Of a DNA stretch of 34,557 bases, positions 24,101 through 31,645 are shown in pieces. Position 1 is the stretch's first letter. Every line of letters begins with the position of its first letter. The notes beneath the pieces are model-generated. The model was not told the DNA's origin and did no database searches. It saw nothing but the letters and a program-made list of their open reading frames with translations. The stretch spans positions 1 to 34,557 of the forward strand of contig NZ_KB907833.1 in NCBI RefSeq assembly GCF_000382225.1, written 5' to 3'. The position numbers and the translations under genes are program-made. The stretch is from Hymenobacter aerophilus DSM 13606 (GTDB lineage: Bacteria; Bacteroidota; Bacteroidia; Cytophagales; Hymenobacteraceae).

Positions 24101-24481
24101 TTCGCCGCCGCTGGTGTACTTCTCGGGCGCTAGGCCCACGTTGCTCTGCCGCAAATCGCCCACCGAGTTGAAGAGCATGAGCGTGGTTTTCGAGTACGGG
24201 TAGTACCCAATCAGCCCCGTGATGCGCTGCAGCTCCTTTTCGGCGTACTCGGCCGCGTGGCGGGCGTTGGCTTCGCCCCCGGCATAGTAGTACACCGTAA
24301 AATTCTGGGTGCTCAGCTGCAGCCAGTCGAAGGTCTTGTACTGAATCCGGACCCGCCCGAAAGGCTCCTGGGCCGTTTGGGCCTGCGCGGCGGGACCAAC
24401 GGCCAGCAGTCCGGCCAGTAGCACCAGCGTACCAACGGGCCGCGCCAGCTCGGGCCGGGAAACAAAGAAAACGTGCTTCAT
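21146..24481 (-). CDS. Peptidase-MA-like / WD40-like propeller / outer-membrane barrel fusion
   Basis: A 1111-residue protein. The signal peptide ends near PAAQAQ. Residues about 40-290 resemble the peptidase MA domain, including LPNWFIDGASAYAAQGW, but the place of the HExxH zinc site reads RITEVLLND, so catalysis is unlikely. Residues about 300-610 contain PD40/TolB-like propeller blades (YSADGKSVVFSG, LPDGQSLVFSSNRW). A Pro/Ala-rich linker (about 617-715) leads to an Omp85-like barrel (about 718-1111) ending IYVTLGYDF. It is probably an outer-membrane protein with a large soluble domain; side and role are unknown. ATG at 24481 starts at the signal peptide. Bacteroidota relatives are often named TolB-like, which describes only the propeller. 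Confidence 0.8.
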   Translation of the reverse strand: MKHVFFVSRPELARPVGTLVLLAGLLAVGPAAQAQTAQEPFGRVRIQYKTFDWLQLSTQNFTVYYYAGGEANARHAAEYAEKELQRITGLIGYYPYSKTTLMLFNSVGDLRQSNVGLAPEKYTSGGETALARSTKVQIAFQGTQTQFKQELSTRITEVLLNDMMYGGSLREVIQSSYLLQLPNWFIDGASAYAAQGWSVEMDDYMRTMVQEHEGNRTAPFFLRNPELAGQSVWNYIAERYGYTSIQNILNLTRITRDVEVGISSSLNVPYKVFLKDWLAYYRQLNAQPLTPFQELDDKNSLAGRNRRNILYSQPVLSPNGQRLAYVQNDRGRYRVLVVNQNGRGKDVLHRGGYKTPDQQVETRLPLLAWRGNGQVAVVEEQRGQLVLQLREANGGLSNLGARLKSLLPRFGKRTSLFSPFSQISALSYSADGKSVVFSGVRQGQSDLYLLRAGSRTPERLTNDVFDDVEPVFLPDGQSLVFSSNRWLDTAGTARGNFAAVVNNYDLYRYHLDGRPQPVEALVSTISNESRPRAISNDEVLFISEESGVRSIYRYSFSARDYQPVTSFRAGVLDFDYNATTGALGLTATADGRSNAYLYPSYALPQGLRLHKTARQEILEDRSRPAPAKAAAPNRPGPTVARAQGLVPPADSADPATAPAAPKPADKTATKPADARVNPNDYEFDEDIPASRAPAPARRRAATVVALPKAAPAEAATIAGPFRYGTPFSIDNVVSTLTSDPLLGLGFSAQVNMSDLLEDHRIQAGIFALTDLRTSNIFAEYTNLKHRYDWSIRYQKQAYFADELTPNSRLRYGRHEIAPTLAYPLTHNLSVRLGPRFVNVSRRLYSDLSNAPDINKNYLGGEAELVFDNSVITGINMLQGTRMKAGINQLRDLSGDNTGFTKLTVDLRHYQKLHRQLIWANRASFGQYIGGGATPPFFRLGGMDNWLNYDYADSRYITAAGTPASDTNLDPTQMFYQQFVTNLRGYDYSKRVGRKYVLFNSELRLPIVQYFSRRPIESGFFRNLQLTAFGDVGTTYSGHNPFSVNNSNNTVVKEEGGFSATVINFTNPLLYGYGAGIRTTMLGFYVKGDVAWGREQYTTNGPKIYVTLGYDF

Positions 24482-24529
24482 ATCAAAAACCGGGGGCGGG
24501 AACGGGGTGGATAGCGGGTTAGGTAGAAT

Positions 24530-24643
24530 GGATAAGAACGTCATTCAGAGCGCAGCGAAGAATCTCGCCTGAAGCCGTTGCGCGATTTTCATTCAACGAT
24601 TCAAGCGAGATTCTTCGCTGCGCTCTGAATGACGTTCTTATCC
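24530..24643. repeat. Palindromic element C (44-bp arms)
   Basis: Arms 24530-24573 and 24600-24643 have one mismatch and a 26-base loop. The core reads CGTCATTCAGAGCGCAGCGA, then AGAATCTCGC. It lies between the stop of the FAD oxidoreductase and the start of the barrel fusion gene. Confidence 0.93.
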
Positions 24644-24680
24644 TGTTTCTTCTTCACGAAAACAAATTAGCTAAATCCGG

Positions 24681-25772
24681 CTACTTCGCGGCCGGGCCGG
24701 CCGCATACAACGAAAGATACCGCCGGATATTGACTTCGGGCCAGGGCTCAACGTCATTTTCCAGCCAATCGGCCATCACCTGGGCCAGCCGGGGCGCGAA
24801 CATGACGCCCTTCGAACCCATGCCGTTGAACACGTGCAGCCCCGGCCTTTCGGGGTGCGTACCCAGCAGCGGCTTCCGGTCGCGCACGGCCGGCCGCACC
24901 CCGGCCCGCTGGTCGAGCACCCGGAAGGGCTGGTCGGTCAGCTCGGCGAGGCGCTGGCTGAGCTCCGTGCGGGCCTCGGCCGTAATGCCCGCCGCGAAGG
25001 GCGGCCAGCGGTAGGTGGCGCCCACCCGCAGCCGGTTTTCGCCCAGCGGCACCACGTAGGCGCCCTTGTTGAGCACCGTATCGGTGGGCAGGCCAGCGCA
25101 CCCCACCGACAGCACCTCGCCCTGGTTGGGGGTGAGGGGCAGCCAGCTGAAGTAGGGATTTTGGATGGTGGCGGCGCCCTCGCAGCTGATTACGTGCCGG
25201 GCCTGCACCCGGTCCGCGTAGCGGAAGCCGCCGCCGGCCGGCTCGGCAACAAGCGCGGTCCAGTCAAAAGTTTCGTGCTGCAGCCAGCCCGCTGCCAGCC
25301 CTTCGGCCGTGAGGGCCGTGAGCAGCTCCTCGACCAGCACGAAGCCACCGCGCCGCACCAGCAGCCCGCCAAACTCGGGGCGCACGCCCGGCAGCGGCGG
25401 CAGCTCGCCGGCCGTGTCGTCGTCGATAAAATCCTGCCAGGGCCGATCGGCGCTGCGGGCCAGCAGCGCGTTCTGCTCCTGCACCGAGTTGAAAAACTTG
25501 GCAATGGGCAGGGCCCGGAAAAACGGCCGGCCCAGCCGCTGCTCCTGGGCGCGGTAGAACTGGGTGGCGGCCGTCAGCAGCTCGTCGGCGCGCCAGGCCA
25601 GGGCGAAGCGCTTGCCGGCCACCGGGTTCATCAGGCCCGCCGCCACCCGCGAGGCCGAGTCGGGCTGGGGCGTATCGAGCACGAGCACCGTGCGGTTGCG
25701 GCCGCGCAGCTCGGCCGCCAGCGTGGCCCCGGCAATGCCGTAGCCGATAATCAGGTAGTCAACGTGTCGCAT
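24681..25772 (-). CDS. FAD-dependent oxidoreductase, DAO family
   Basis: A 363-residue flavoprotein of the D-amino-acid-oxidase/glycine-oxidase fold. The dinucleotide-binding motif IIGYGIAGATLA is at residues 7-18, the second FAD contact ends LVLDTPQPDSAS, and the C-terminal FAD motif is FNGMGSKGVMFAPRLA. Members oxidise amines or hydroxy acids; MnmC-C-like enzymes that modify tRNA share the fold. The substrate cannot be decided. It is cytoplasmic with no signal peptide. ATG at 25772 is set by the first beta strand. It is flanked by palindromes C and D and diverges from the MBL gene. Confidence 0.85.
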   Translation of the reverse strand: MRHVDYLIIGYGIAGATLAAELRGRNRTVLVLDTPQPDSASRVAAGLMNPVAGKRFALAWRADELLTAATQFYRAQEQRLGRPFFRALPIAKFFNSVQEQNALLARSADRPWQDFIDDDTAGELPPLPGVRPEFGGLLVRRGGFVLVEELLTALTAEGLAAGWLQHETFDWTALVAEPAGGGFRYADRVQARHVISCEGAATIQNPYFSWLPLTPNQGEVLSVGCAGLPTDTVLNKGAYVVPLGENRLRVGATYRWPPFAAGITAEARTELSQRLAELTDQPFRVLDQRAGVRPAVRDRKPLLGTHPERPGLHVFNGMGSKGVMFAPRLAQVMADWLENDVEPWPEVNIRRYLSLYAAGPAAK

Positions 25773-25800
25773 TGAAAAATTGTGGAACTGGTAAACAAAG

Positions 25801-25903
25801 GAACGTCATTCAGAGCGGAGCGAAGAATCTCGCTCGACGCCACAGGCGAGTTGTCGTCTCAGGCCAGCACGCGGAATTCTTCGCTCCGCTCTGAATGACG
25901 TTC
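25801..25903. repeat. Palindromic element D (33-bp arms)
   Basis: Arms 25801-25833 and 25871-25903 have two mismatches and a 37-base loop. The core is the same subtype as element C with GCGGAGCGAAGAAT. It lies between two divergent gene starts, so it cannot be a terminator for either. Confidence 0.9.
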
Positions 25904-25980
25904 TGTACAGGTTCAGTTCCCCGTTCCTTCGGACCCCAAATTCCCCTAACTTGCCCTTTCAAACCTGTACTCCCTTTGCC

Positions 25981-26616
25981 ATGACCGTTGCCGGCTTCAC
26001 TTTCAACCCGTTTGCCGAAAACACTTACCTGCTCTCCGACGAAACCGGCGAAGCCATACTTGTAGACCCCGGCTGCTACGAGCCGGCCGAGCAGCAGGCG
26101 CTGCGCCAGTATATTGAGGAGCATAAGCTGCGCGTGGTGCTGCTGGTGAATACCCACGCCCACATCGACCATGTGCTGGGCAACCAGTTCGTCATCGACA
26201 CCTATAAAGTCCCCTACCTGCTGCACGAGGAGGATTTGCCGGTGCTGCGGGCCGTGCCGAGCTACGCTGCCAACTACGGTTTCCCGCGCTACCAGCCGGC
26301 CGAGCCCACCGGCCACCTGCGGCCCGGCGAAACGGTGCGTTTCGGCAACACCGAGCTGGAAGTGCGCTTCGTGCCCGGCCACGCGCCCGGCCACGTAGTG
26401 CTTTACCACGCCCCCACCAGTACGGTTATCGGCGGCGACGTGCTGTTTCAGAACAGCATCGGCCGCACCGATTTGCCCGGCGGCGACCACGCCACGCTCA
26501 TTGCCAGCATCAAAAGCCAGCTGCTGCCCCTGCCCGACGACACAGTGGTGTACCCCGGCCACGGCCCCGCCACCACCATCGGGGAGGAGCGCCGCCACAA
26601 CCCGTTTCTGAAGTAG
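25981..26616 (+). CDS. MBL-fold metallo-hydrolase (YcbL/GloB-like)
   Basis: A 211-residue metallo-beta-lactamase-fold hydrolase. The metal motif HAHIDH is at residues 59-64. VPGHAPGH gives the third His ligand, GGDVLFQNSIGRTDLPGGD carries the bridging Asp, and YPGHGP gives the last His. The final ERRHNPFL is typical of short glyoxalase-II-like proteins. It probably cleaves a thioester; the true substrate is unknown. ATG at 25981 fits the first strand; the upstream TTG frame is non-conserved. It is cytoplasmic. The gene ends 23 bp before element E. Confidence 0.92.
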   Translation: MTVAGFTFNPFAENTYLLSDETGEAILVDPGCYEPAEQQALRQYIEEHKLRVVLLVNTHAHIDHVLGNQFVIDTYKVPYLLHEEDLPVLRAVPSYAANYGFPRYQPAEPTGHLRPGETVRFGNTELEVRFVPGHAPGHVVLYHAPTSTVIGGDVLFQNSIGRTDLPGGDHATLIASIKSQLLPLPDDTVVYPGHGPATTIGEERRHNPFLK

Positions 26617-26638
26617 GGGCTTGGAGACTGAGTTGCCT

Positions 26639-26733
26639 GCCTGTCATCCTGAGCAGAGCGAAGGACCTATACAGAGGGTATATCCATTGATTGGCTTCTG
26701 TATAGGTCCTTCGCTCCGCTCAGGATGACAGGC
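26639..26733. repeat. Palindromic element E (37-bp arms)
   Basis: Arms 26639-26675 and 26697-26733 have one mismatch and a 21-base loop. The 89-bp core 26642-26730 is about 93% identical to element B in reverse orientation. Outside it, GGGGCTTGGAGACTG can pair again with the CCCCAAG tandem at 26743-26772. Confidence 0.95.
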
Positions 26734-26742
26734 GGTTAACCC

Positions 26743-26772
26743 AGTCCCCAAGTCCCCAAGTCCCCAAGCCCC
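26743..26772. repeat. 8-bp tandem repeat abutting the pssA start
   Basis: The unit AGTCCCCA occurs three times plus a partial AGCCCC. It ends at the base before the TTG start codon of pssA, so no Shine-Dalgarno sequence is present. Confidence 0.85.
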
Positions 26773-27477
26773 TTGAAAAAGCATCTTCCCAACGCCGTTA
26801 CCTGCCTGAACCTGTTTTCGGGCTGCCTGGCGCTCTGCGCCGCCTTTGCCGGCAACCTCGTGCTGGCCGCCTATTTCGTGGCCCTGGCGGCGCTGTTCGA
26901 CTTCTTCGACGGGCTGCTGGCCCGGGCCCTGCACGTGTCGTCGCCGATTGGCAAAGACCTGGATTCGCTGGCCGATATGGTGTCGTTTGGGGTGGTGCCG
27001 GGGGCGCTGCTGTTTGCGCTGCTCACCCAGGCCGGCACCGACCTGCCCGACTGGCTGCCCTACGCGGGCTTTGTGCTGACGGTGTTTTCGGCGCTGCGGC
27101 TGGCCAAGTTCAACAACGACACCCGCCAGTCCGACTCGTTTATCGGGCTGCCCACGCCGGCCTGCACGCTGGTGGTGGCCTCGCTCCCGCTCATTCTGGA
27201 AAACGACCACCTGGCCCTCGCCCCTTTCATTCTCAGCCCCTGGTTGCTGCTGGGCCTCACGGCGCTGCTGTCGGGGCTGCTGGTGGCCGAGCTGCCGCTG
27301 TTCGCCCTCAAATTCAAAACCATGCGCTGGCAGGACAACAAGCTGCGCCTCACCTTTATGTTGCTGAGCCTGGCGCTGCTGGCAGTGCTGCGCGAGGTGG
27401 CCGTGCCGCTGATTGTGCTGCTCTACGTGCTGCTGTCGGTGTTCAGCCCGGCCAAGGCCCCCGCAACTGCCGCCTGA
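26773..27477 (+). CDS. pssA: CDP-diacylglycerol--serine O-phosphatidyltransferase
   Basis: A 234-residue membrane enzyme that makes phosphatidylserine from CDP-diacylglycerol and serine, the first step to phosphatidylethanolamine. The CDP-alcohol phosphatidyltransferase signature is complete: Asp43, Asp46-Gly47, Ala50-Arg51, Gly60, Asp64 and Asp68 in the D-x2-DG-x2-AR-x8-G-x3-D-x3-D spacing. About six to seven helices follow. The start is TTG at 26773, giving MKKHLPNAVTCLNLFSGC, which matches the usual family N-terminus. There is no in-frame ATG nearby and no ribosome binding site, because an 8-bp repeat fills the space. After the stop, a GC-rich imperfect hairpin (about 27480-27512) may end transcription. 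Confidence 0.93.
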   Translation: MKKHLPNAVTCLNLFSGCLALCAAFAGNLVLAAYFVALAALFDFFDGLLARALHVSSPIGKDLDSLADMVSFGVVPGALLFALLTQAGTDLPDWLPYAGFVLTVFSALRLAKFNNDTRQSDSFIGLPTPACTLVVASLPLILENDHLALAPFILSPWLLLGLTALLSGLLVAELPLFALKFKTMRWQDNKLRLTFMLLSLALLAVLREVAVPLIVLLYVLLSVFSPAKAPATAA

Positions 27478-27659
27478 TTCGGCCGCCGGCAATCCGGGGC
27501 GGCGGCAGTTTCGTTTAGCAGACAGCTGAATTTGTTGCTGATGGGCGGAGGCGGGCGCAATAATTAGCGGCGCGCGGTGTTATCTTTTGGGCTGAACTGT
27601 ATTGCCGGCGGTCCTGTTGGCGCTCGTAGTTTCTTTTCCCGGCTTTTTGCGTTGTGCGT

Positions 27660-30600
27660 ATGCGGTATTCTACGTTCTGGCTGCTAACCACGCTCCTGTT
27701 GCTGGGAGCTGCGGCCCCGCGGGCCCGGGCCCAAACGGGCGAGCAGACTTACCGGAGCCGCATTACCTGGACGGGCACCGTGCCGGTGGGTTTGAAGGGC
27801 CAGAAACGGATGGTACCCGGCTTCCGGGGTGCCGCTTTCGGGCCTGAGGAGCAGGTGGGCACGCTGCTGGTGCGGCTGGCCGGCACCGTGGCCGCGGGTC
27901 AGCTGAGCGAAACCCAGTACGAGCCGCTGCTGCCCGCCCAGGCCGGCCAGCTCGACGTAGCTTCCTTGCCACCCTCGCCGCTGGTGCAGCTGGTAAGCGG
28001 CACCGAGGCCCGTCAGCCCGTTACGCTGCTGCGCCTGCAGCCGCTGCGCCGCAACCCCCAAACCGGCCAAGCCGAGCGCCTCGTGAGTTTCGGCTACACG
28101 TATAGCACCGCCAGCACCCGCCCCGAAGCCACGCGCAGCTACGCCCGCAGCTCGGTGCTCAGCCAAGGCGAGTGGTTTAAGATTGGCGTGTCCACGAGCG
28201 GCATTTTCAAGCTCGATAAGTACACGCTTAAAGCTATCGGTCTCGACAACTTTGACCCCAGCCGGCTGCGGCTGTTTGGCAACGCCATGGGCACGCTGCC
28301 CCAGCCCAACAGCGCCTACCGCCCCGACGATTTGGTGGAAAACGACATCCAGTTCGTGGGCAACGGCAACGCCACCTTCGACAACGACGAGTACTTCCTG
28401 TTCTACGCCCGCGGCCCGCACACTTGGAGCCGCGAGGGCCTGACCACCCGCTTCCGCCACCAGCTCAACCCCTACACCGATACGGCCTACTACTTCCTGA
28501 CGGTGGGCCCCACCGCCGGCCGCCGCGTGGCGCCGGCCCCGGCCGTGAGCGGCGCACCCGGCGCCCGCATCAGCACCTTCACCGACCGGCAGTTCTACGA
28601 GCGCGACCTGCTGAACCTGCGCAAATCGGGCCGTACCTGGGTGGGCGAGGCCTTTGCGGGCAGCAACGCCACCGAGCAAACCTTCACGCTGCCGGTGGCC
28701 GATCTGGTGCCGGGCTCCACGGCCCAGATTACTTCGGCCGTGGTGGCCTCATCGGCGGTGCCTACCCTATTTAAGCCCAGCGCCAACGGGCAGCCGCTGC
28801 CCCCCCAGGTGGTGCCGGGCTACAGCTGCACCGGCGGCGGCTACTGCTTTGCCGAGGCCGCCAACACCAACCGCAGCATTCTGCAGTACCCGGTGCCGGC
28901 CACCTCGCCCACCGAGCTTAAAATCACGCTCAGCTACGACGGCGGGTCGGAACCCAGCTCAGTGGGTTACCTCGATTATCTGGAAGTGAATGCCCGCCGC
29001 CAGCTGCGCCTGAGCGGGGGCCTGCTGCAGTTCCGCAGCCTCGAAAACATCCAGCCCGGCGCCGTTAGTCAGTTTGAAGTGGGCAACGCGGCCGGCGCTA
29101 CCATCTGGGACGTGAGCAACCCGCGCCGCCCGGCCGCGGTGGCGGCGCCCGGGGGCAGCTTCCTGGCCCGCACCGACACTGTGCGCGAGTTTGTGGCCTT
29201 CACGGGGGCTGCTTTTCCGGCGCCCCGCAGCTTCGGCAAAGTGCCCAACCAGAACCTGCACGCCCTCAACCTCGATGGCAAGCTGGAGCTGGTGATTGTG
29301 GCCCACCCGCGTTTTCTGCAGGAAGCCAATAAGCTGGCCGCCCACCGCGCCAGCCACGACGGCCTAAACGTGCAGGTAGTGAACGTGCGGCAGGTGTACA
29401 ACGAGTTCGGCTCGGGCGGCCAGGACGTAACGGCCCTGCGCGACCTGATGAAGATGGTGTACGACCGCAACACCAGCGGCCGCCGCCAGTACCTGCTGCT
29501 GTTCGGCGACGCCTCCTACGACTACAAGGCCGACCCCGCCAACGACGCCAGCAAGCTGCCCGAGTGGTGGGCTCAGCGCCAGCCGGCCAACGCCAACCAG
29601 ACCAACCAGAACTTCGTGCCGGTGTACGAGTCGGAGGAAAGCTTCGATCTGGTGATGGGCAACCGCATCAATGGCCAGGGCATCACCTATTCATCCGACG
29701 ACTATTACGGCCTGCTCGATGACTCGGAGGGCGCCTGGCTGCCGGGTACCAGCAACGAGCTGCTCGATGTGGCGGTGGGCCGCCTGCCGGTGAGCACCCC
29801 CGAACAGGCCGCCCGCGTGGTGCAGAAGCTGATTGACTACGACAGCCCCGCCGGCTACGGCAAGTGGCGCAACCGCCTCACGTTCGTGTCCGACGACGGC
29901 GACAACAACCTGTTTGTGTACTACAGCGAGCAGCTGGCCAACCCGCTCGATACGCTGAGCGCCGCCCGCGGCTACAACGTGTACAAGCTCTACCTCGACC
30001 TGTTTCCGCAGCTGCAGCTGGCCGCCGGCGAACGGTCGCCGGCCGCCGAAAAAGCCATTGATGAGGCCTTTGAGCAGGGCTCGCTGCTGATCAACTACAT
30101 CGGCCACGGCGGCACCACGGGTTTGGCTGATGAGCAGATTGTCACCAAAAGCTCCATCGACAACCTGAAGAACGACACCCGGCCCACGTTCATGTTCACT
30201 GGTACCTGCGACTTCAGCACCTACGACGACCCGGCCCTTACCTCGGCCGGCGAGCAGGCCCTGATTGATGTGAAGGGCGGCGCCATCGGCCTGCTCACCA
30301 CCACCCGCGTAGTGTACGCCGACCGCAACCAGTCGCTGGCCGTCGAGTTTTTCAAGGATTTGTTTCAGCGCCGGCCCGACGGCACCATGCCCCGCATCGG
30401 CGACATTTGCCGTACGGCCAAAAACATTGCCGTCATCGGCGACAACAACCGCAACTACGCCCTGCTCGGCGACCCTTCGATGCGCCTGGCCTACCCCGAG
30501 CAGGAGGTAGCCCTGACCGAAATCAATGGCAAGCCGGTAACGGCCACCATGCCCGACACGCTCAAGGCCCTGCAGCAGGTAACGCTGAAGGGCGAAGTGC

Positions 30601-31592
30601 GGCAGAACGGGCAGCTGAGCCAGACATTTGCGGGCACGGCCAACGTGCAGGTGTTCGAGAAGCAGGCCACCGTGAAAACGCTCGGCAACCAGGACACGCC
30701 GCAGGCCATTCAGCTGCGCGAAAACATCCTGTACGACGGCCCGGCCAGCGTGCAGGGCGGCAAGTTCAGCCTGCAGTTCGTGGTGCCCAAAGACATCAAC
30801 TACAGCGTGGGCCTGGGCAAAATCAGCCTCTACGCTGCCGACCCCACCAACCGCACCGACGCCCAGGGCCAGCGCCTGCTGCCCATCGGCGACGTGGCCC
30901 CGCTAACCTCGCGCGACACGATTCCGCCCCGCATCCGGCTGTTTATGGATAGCGAGCAGTTTGTGGCCGGCGGCCTGACAGGCCTCAGCCCCACGCTGCT
31001 GGCCGTGCTGCGCGACGCCAGCGGCATCAACACGGCCGGCACCGGCATCGGCCACGACCTCACGCTCACGCTCGACGGCGACGCCAGCAAGGTGCTCGTG
31101 CTCAACTCGTCGTACACGGCCAAAACCGACAGCTTTCAGGTAGGCCGGGTGCGCTACGAACTCAAGGACCTCACGCCCGGCCCCCACGAGCTGCGCCTCA
31201 AGGCCTGGGACACCTGGAATAATTCCTCGGAGCAGCGCCTCGAATTCATTGCCGCCGCCACCGACAAGCTGGCGTTGCAGCACGTGCTCAACTACCCCAA
31301 CCCGTTTGCGCAGAGCACTACCTTCCACTTCGACCACAACCGCAGCGGCCAGGACCTGGATATTCAGGTGCAGATTTTCTCGGTGGCCGGCCGGCTGGTG
31401 CGCACGCTGCAGGGCACGGCCCTGGGCAGCGGCTCGCACGTGGCGGCCCTGAGCTGGGACGGCCGCGACGAGTACCACGACCAGCTGGCCCGCGGCGTGT
31501 ACGTGTACCGCGTAACCGTGCGCACCCGCGCGGCCAACGGCACCGATATTTCCACGGCTTCCAAATACGAGAAGCTGGTGCTGCTCAACTAA
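27660..31592 (+). CDS. porU: T9SS C-terminal signal peptidase/sortase PorU
   Basis: A 1310-residue gingipain-family (C25) protein. A signal peptide (FWLLTTLLLLGAAAPRARA) is followed by N-terminal beta-rich domains, then the peptidase domain. The catalytic His816 is in YIGHGG and Cys850 in TGTCDFS. A C-terminal domain of the T9SS type starts near NYPNPFAQSTT. PorU removes the sorting domain from T9SS cargo at the cell surface and links cargo to A-LPS in species that have it. ATG at 27660 begins the signal peptide; GTG at 27654 is also in frame. porV follows 53 bp downstream, the common PorU-PorV order. A weak -7-like TTATCTTTTG lies near 27580-27590. Confidence 0.95.
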   Translation: MRYSTFWLLTTLLLLGAAAPRARAQTGEQTYRSRITWTGTVPVGLKGQKRMVPGFRGAAFGPEEQVGTLLVRLAGTVAAGQLSETQYEPLLPAQAGQLDVASLPPSPLVQLVSGTEARQPVTLLRLQPLRRNPQTGQAERLVSFGYTYSTASTRPEATRSYARSSVLSQGEWFKIGVSTSGIFKLDKYTLKAIGLDNFDPSRLRLFGNAMGTLPQPNSAYRPDDLVENDIQFVGNGNATFDNDEYFLFYARGPHTWSREGLTTRFRHQLNPYTDTAYYFLTVGPTAGRRVAPAPAVSGAPGARISTFTDRQFYERDLLNLRKSGRTWVGEAFAGSNATEQTFTLPVADLVPGSTAQITSAVVASSAVPTLFKPSANGQPLPPQVVPGYSCTGGGYCFAEAANTNRSILQYPVPATSPTELKITLSYDGGSEPSSVGYLDYLEVNARRQLRLSGGLLQFRSLENIQPGAVSQFEVGNAAGATIWDVSNPRRPAAVAAPGGSFLARTDTVREFVAFTGAAFPAPRSFGKVPNQNLHALNLDGKLELVIVAHPRFLQEANKLAAHRASHDGLNVQVVNVRQVYNEFGSGGQDVTALRDLMKMVYDRNTSGRRQYLLLFGDASYDYKADPANDASKLPEWWAQRQPANANQTNQNFVPVYESEESFDLVMGNRINGQGITYSSDDYYGLLDDSEGAWLPGTSNELLDVAVGRLPVSTPEQAARVVQKLIDYDSPAGYGKWRNRLTFVSDDGDNNLFVYYSEQLANPLDTLSAARGYNVYKLYLDLFPQLQLAAGERSPAAEKAIDEAFEQGSLLINYIGHGGTTGLADEQIVTKSSIDNLKNDTRPTFMFTGTCDFSTYDDPALTSAGEQALIDVKGGAIGLLTTTRVVYADRNQSLAVEFFKDLFQRRPDGTMPRIGDICRTAKNIAVIGDNNRNYALLGDPSMRLAYPEQEVALTEINGKPVTATMPDTLKALQQVTLKGEVRQNGQLSQTFAGTANVQVFEKQATVKTLGNQDTPQAIQLRENILYDGPASVQGGKFSLQFVVPKDINYSVGLGKISLYAADPTNRTDAQGQRLLPIGDVAPLTSRDTIPPRIRLFMDSEQFVAGGLTGLSPTLLAVLRDASGINTAGTGIGHDLTLTLDGDASKVLVLNSSYTAKTDSFQVGRVRYELKDLTPGPHELRLKAWDTWNNSSEQRLEFIAAATDKLALQHVLNYPNPFAQSTTFHFDHNRSGQDLDIQVQIFSVAGRLVRTLQGTALGSGSHVAALSWDGRDEYHDQLARGVYVYRVTVRTRAANGTDISTASKYEKLVLLN

Positions 31593-31645
31593 CTTGCCTT
31601 CGCGGCTTTTCGCTACTTTTCGACTTCGCACTTTCTCTCTCCCCT

